DNA from: Euperipatoides rowelli
Lineage: Eukaryota > Onychophora > Udeonychophora > Euonychophora > Peripatopsidae
Reading direction: 5' to 3' (one strand)
DNA length: 10,153 nucleotides
Assembly (NCBI GenBank): GCA_003024985.2
Contig: PXIH01S0003352.1
Made by a program: the position numbers and the translations under genes. Each line of letters opens with the position of its first letter. Position 1 is the stretch's first letter. Below the pieces are notes generated by a model. It saw only the letters and a list, made by a program, of their open reading frames with translations, had not been told where the DNA came from and made no database searches. Below, piece after piece: positions 7,905-10,153 of the stretch.

Positions 7905-8863
7905 CTTCGGTAATTTTTTTTTTACATAAGATCATAAGTCATCAAAAAAAATTTAAGTTTGTCAAGCTAAAATATTAAAGATACTATTAAAAAATATGTT
8001 TCTCAACCGAGGGATAAGTTCAAGAACGAAGTGTCTCTTACTTAATGTTTATACTTATGGATTTGAGCTATTTTACATAATTTTAAAGTTTATTAATAGG
8101 CTGATATCACAAGATGAATTGATTGATACAGCCAATCCAATAATCCATTTTCAATAATATTAAAGTATGCAGAAAGTTCAAATGAATTTTAGAGATGAGG
8201 GGTGGACCAATAAAAATTAGAGTTTGGTGAAATTTAAAGTTCTGCGAAAAGTAACAATTGAAGTTACGCTCAAAGTGTAGGTGGAAAAACTTTAAAACAA
8301 ACTTCAACAATGAAAACGAGGTACAACTAGACATTTGAACATCAGCAACCAAACTTTCTATTGTTCCAGGCAGTTATCTTCTCATTGGGGATCCAGGAAC
8401 AGAAGAAATAAGCCAGACTTATTGTCCAAATTTTGAATTTTTAATGTGTGAAAATTTAAACCATTATAGCTTTTTATAAATAATTAATATAGGGAATTAT
8501 ATATGAAATATATGAAATATTCCAGAGAGTAGGAGATTCACATGATAACAACAATAATTCAAGAGAGCTTGCTCTAGAGAACATAAATATAAATTAAAAA
8601 AAGTTAATATCTTCAAAAATAATTATAATCATAATAAACAGCACAAAATACTGTGTTTGAGTTTTGAAATAATGCTATCTAAAGTGATTCTCAGCATCTC
8701 TTACAAGAATATATAATATTGTATATTTTTCTATTTAGCTGACAGTTAATGTCATAGCATAGTTTATTAGACTTGGATAATATGAAAATCTGTACTAGAA
8801 TGGTTAAAAATTTGAAACATATATTTTTTTAAATTAGTAATACTAGTAATCCAGTGTTGGTCA
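7905..8863. other. Gene-poor AT-rich DNA, possibly intron of the minus-strand gene
   Basis: If the exons at 7094-7904 are real, this is upstream intron. No further exon with a clear acceptor and donor is visible. About 8100-8430 is less AT-rich and both strands give 60-80 codon open stretches, but no family motif. GAAATATAT is repeated around 8505-8520. Confidence 0.45.
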
Positions 8864-8864
8864 A

Positions 8865-9005
8865 AATTCGACCAATAAGAATATTTCCTTTGTAAAAAGC
8901 CTCGAAATTCGACCAATAAGAAAATTTCCTTTGTAAAAAGCCTCGAAATTCGACCAATAAGAAAATTTCCTTTGTAAAAAGCTGCCACTCTTTTGTAAAA
9001 AGCCG
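8865..9005. repeat. 41-bp tandem repeat, three copies plus a degenerate partial
   Basis: CGACCAATAAGA recurs at 8869, 8910 and 8951, and each copy continues to TTTGTAAAAAGCCTCG before the next AAATT. The period is exactly 41 bp. The final unit is shortened: TTTGTAAAAAGCYGCCAC occurs twice 20 bp apart (about 8971 and 8991). Just before the first copy TTGGTC (8857-8862) pairs with GACCAA (8870-8875). Since 41 is not divisible by 3, the frames through it drift and the open stretches across it are a by-product. Confidence 0.9.
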
Positions 9006-9006
9006 C

Positions 9007-10153
9007 CACAATGCTAAACAATGAATGTTTTAAATTTTATCTATTGCACTCCCTCTCTATATAAACTTTAAGTCTGCCAAATCTCACACTCCTCTGTGCA
9101 CCCAATATGCTTAAAAAGGGATCCAAAGTTTTCCCTTCACGTAGTAATATAAAGATTTGATTAAATTTGGAATGAACTTTCATACTCTTTTAAAAGGTTG
9201 AAGTAATAAAGATAATTAAAAATAACTAAAAGGAAATTAATTAACGAAAATTGTAAAAGAAACTGTAAATCCCTCGCATCACAGAATTGAAAACGGGGAT
9301 AAAACAGTACTGTATAAAAGTTTAATTATTAATCATAACTCATTAATAATAAGATATTCTATTCTGCGAAAATAACAGAAAAATTCTTCAGAAAATCCTG
9401 TACAAGAAAACATGTTGAACATTTAAGCTTGGTTGAAAAATAAGAAATATAAAAAAGGTTTTATTTTAATTAGGAATAAATTTTCTTGCTTATATTTTAT
9501 TTCACTTAATACGGCGTTAAGGAAGATAATTATTATTTTATGAAAAAACAAAGTTAACAGAAAAATTTCCAAAAAAATTCTAGTTTGAAAAACCATAAGG
9601 TAAACCATCTGAAAATTAGATTTATTAAAATTTGAATATGTTTTTATTCGACTTGGGTTAAAACAAACTTGAAGCGCTATATAGAAAAACGAGAATTTGT
9701 CATTCTCTTAAATTAAATTAATATGACTCATGGTTTAAGACAATCTGATGATAGATATCTTGTTCACTCAGTTTGAATTGACTTATGAAATTTATTATCT
9801 AATTAAAAATTGTCTTTCGAAAGAGCAGTACAAAAAAAAAAAAAAGATGAAAAATTAAAAACCGAATCTATTATTCAGCTGAAAGTTCTATACTAATCTA
9901 TTCAAAGATAAGAAAGAATATAGGTGGGTGAGCCAGCCCATTGTCCTCCATTCATGAAATTTTCCTAAAGATAATTAATTAAAGCAATATACTAATTTTA
10001 AGTATATTTTAATAAAGAAAAAAAAAACATTTATAAGACAAATTCTTATCTAAATCAGTCTAGTTAATTGCAGTTGAAAAATGACTAAAAATACATATTA
10101 AATTAATTATTCATAACAATCTTCATGTAAAAATGTATCATTTTCACCACACA
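9007..10153. other. AT-rich DNA without recognisable gene
   Basis: No coding, RNA or mobile feature can be supported. Open stretches here are Phe/Ile/Leu/Lys-rich translations expected from AT-rich DNA. An A14 tract lies at 9832-9845. About 9920-9955 is less AT-rich but too short to assign. Confidence 0.55.

Noticed and set aside
8107-8352. 81-codon minus-strand open stretch
   Set aside because: It is Phe/Leu/Ile-rich with no motif, and the start is arbitrary. It is kept only as part of an unassigned region.
7277-9005. CRISPR array (23-bp and 41-bp repeats)
   Set aside because: Repeats are directly adjacent with no unique spacers, there are no cas genes, and the genome is eukaryotic.
8767-9021. 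Overlapping minus-strand open stretches with repeated FYKGNFLIGRI- and FTKEIFLLVEF-like words
   Set aside because: The repeated peptide comes from the 41-bp DNA tandem repeat read in shifting frames. It is not a repeat protein with a constant unit.
9423-9608. 61-codon minus-strand open stretch, very hydrophobic
   Set aside because: A run of Phe/Ile/Leu codons is expected from A/T-rich DNA. There is no supporting context.

Overview
The window looks like nuclear DNA from an AT-rich animal genome, most likely an invertebrate. It has no bacterial operon structure, long stretches with no open frame, many A/T homopolymers and microsatellites, eukaryotic-type transposon remains (hAT transposase, non-LTR reverse transcriptase) and what looks like a spliced gene. 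The transposon types and the short repeat style would suit a mollusc or another lophotrochozoan, or a cnidarian. I cannot place it more precisely from sequence alone.

Layout. Positions 1-1550 are AT-rich and without genes, apart from simple repeats and a small palindrome cluster (967-1090). A long imperfect inverted repeat of about 610 bp (1553-2163) looks like a foldback or MITE-type element. Positions 2164-3630 hold only microsatellites and unassigned AT-rich DNA. From 3635 to 5509 (+) lies a decayed hAT transposase gene with several stops and frame changes. It is split by a 303-bp hAT-type MITE (3743-4045), so an older transposon is interrupted by a younger one. Positions 5510-6530 show nothing recognisable.

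From 6538 to 7038 two inverted arms of about 48 bp, flanked by a possible 7-bp target duplication, enclose an uninterrupted C-terminal fragment of a non-LTR reverse transcriptase (6605-6937, -). Just upstream on the same strand are two stretches that read as the last two exons of an unidentified host gene (7798-7904 and 7094-7242, -). They are joined in phase across a 555-bp intron, nearly all of which is a 23-bp minisatellite of about 21 copies (7277-7766). On the gene strand most units carry the branch-point consensus TACTAAC followed by a pyrimidine tract, and the array contains neither GT nor AG. The gene's first possible polyadenylation signals lie in the right arm of the neighbouring inverted-repeat element.

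Positions 7925-8860 and 9007-10153 have no supportable genes. A short 41-bp tandem repeat lies between them (8865-9005).

The most interesting part is 6538-7904: a mobile element may supply the 3' end of a host gene whose last intron has become a tandem array of splice-signal-like units. This is inference from sequence only, and the host gene itself is not identified.
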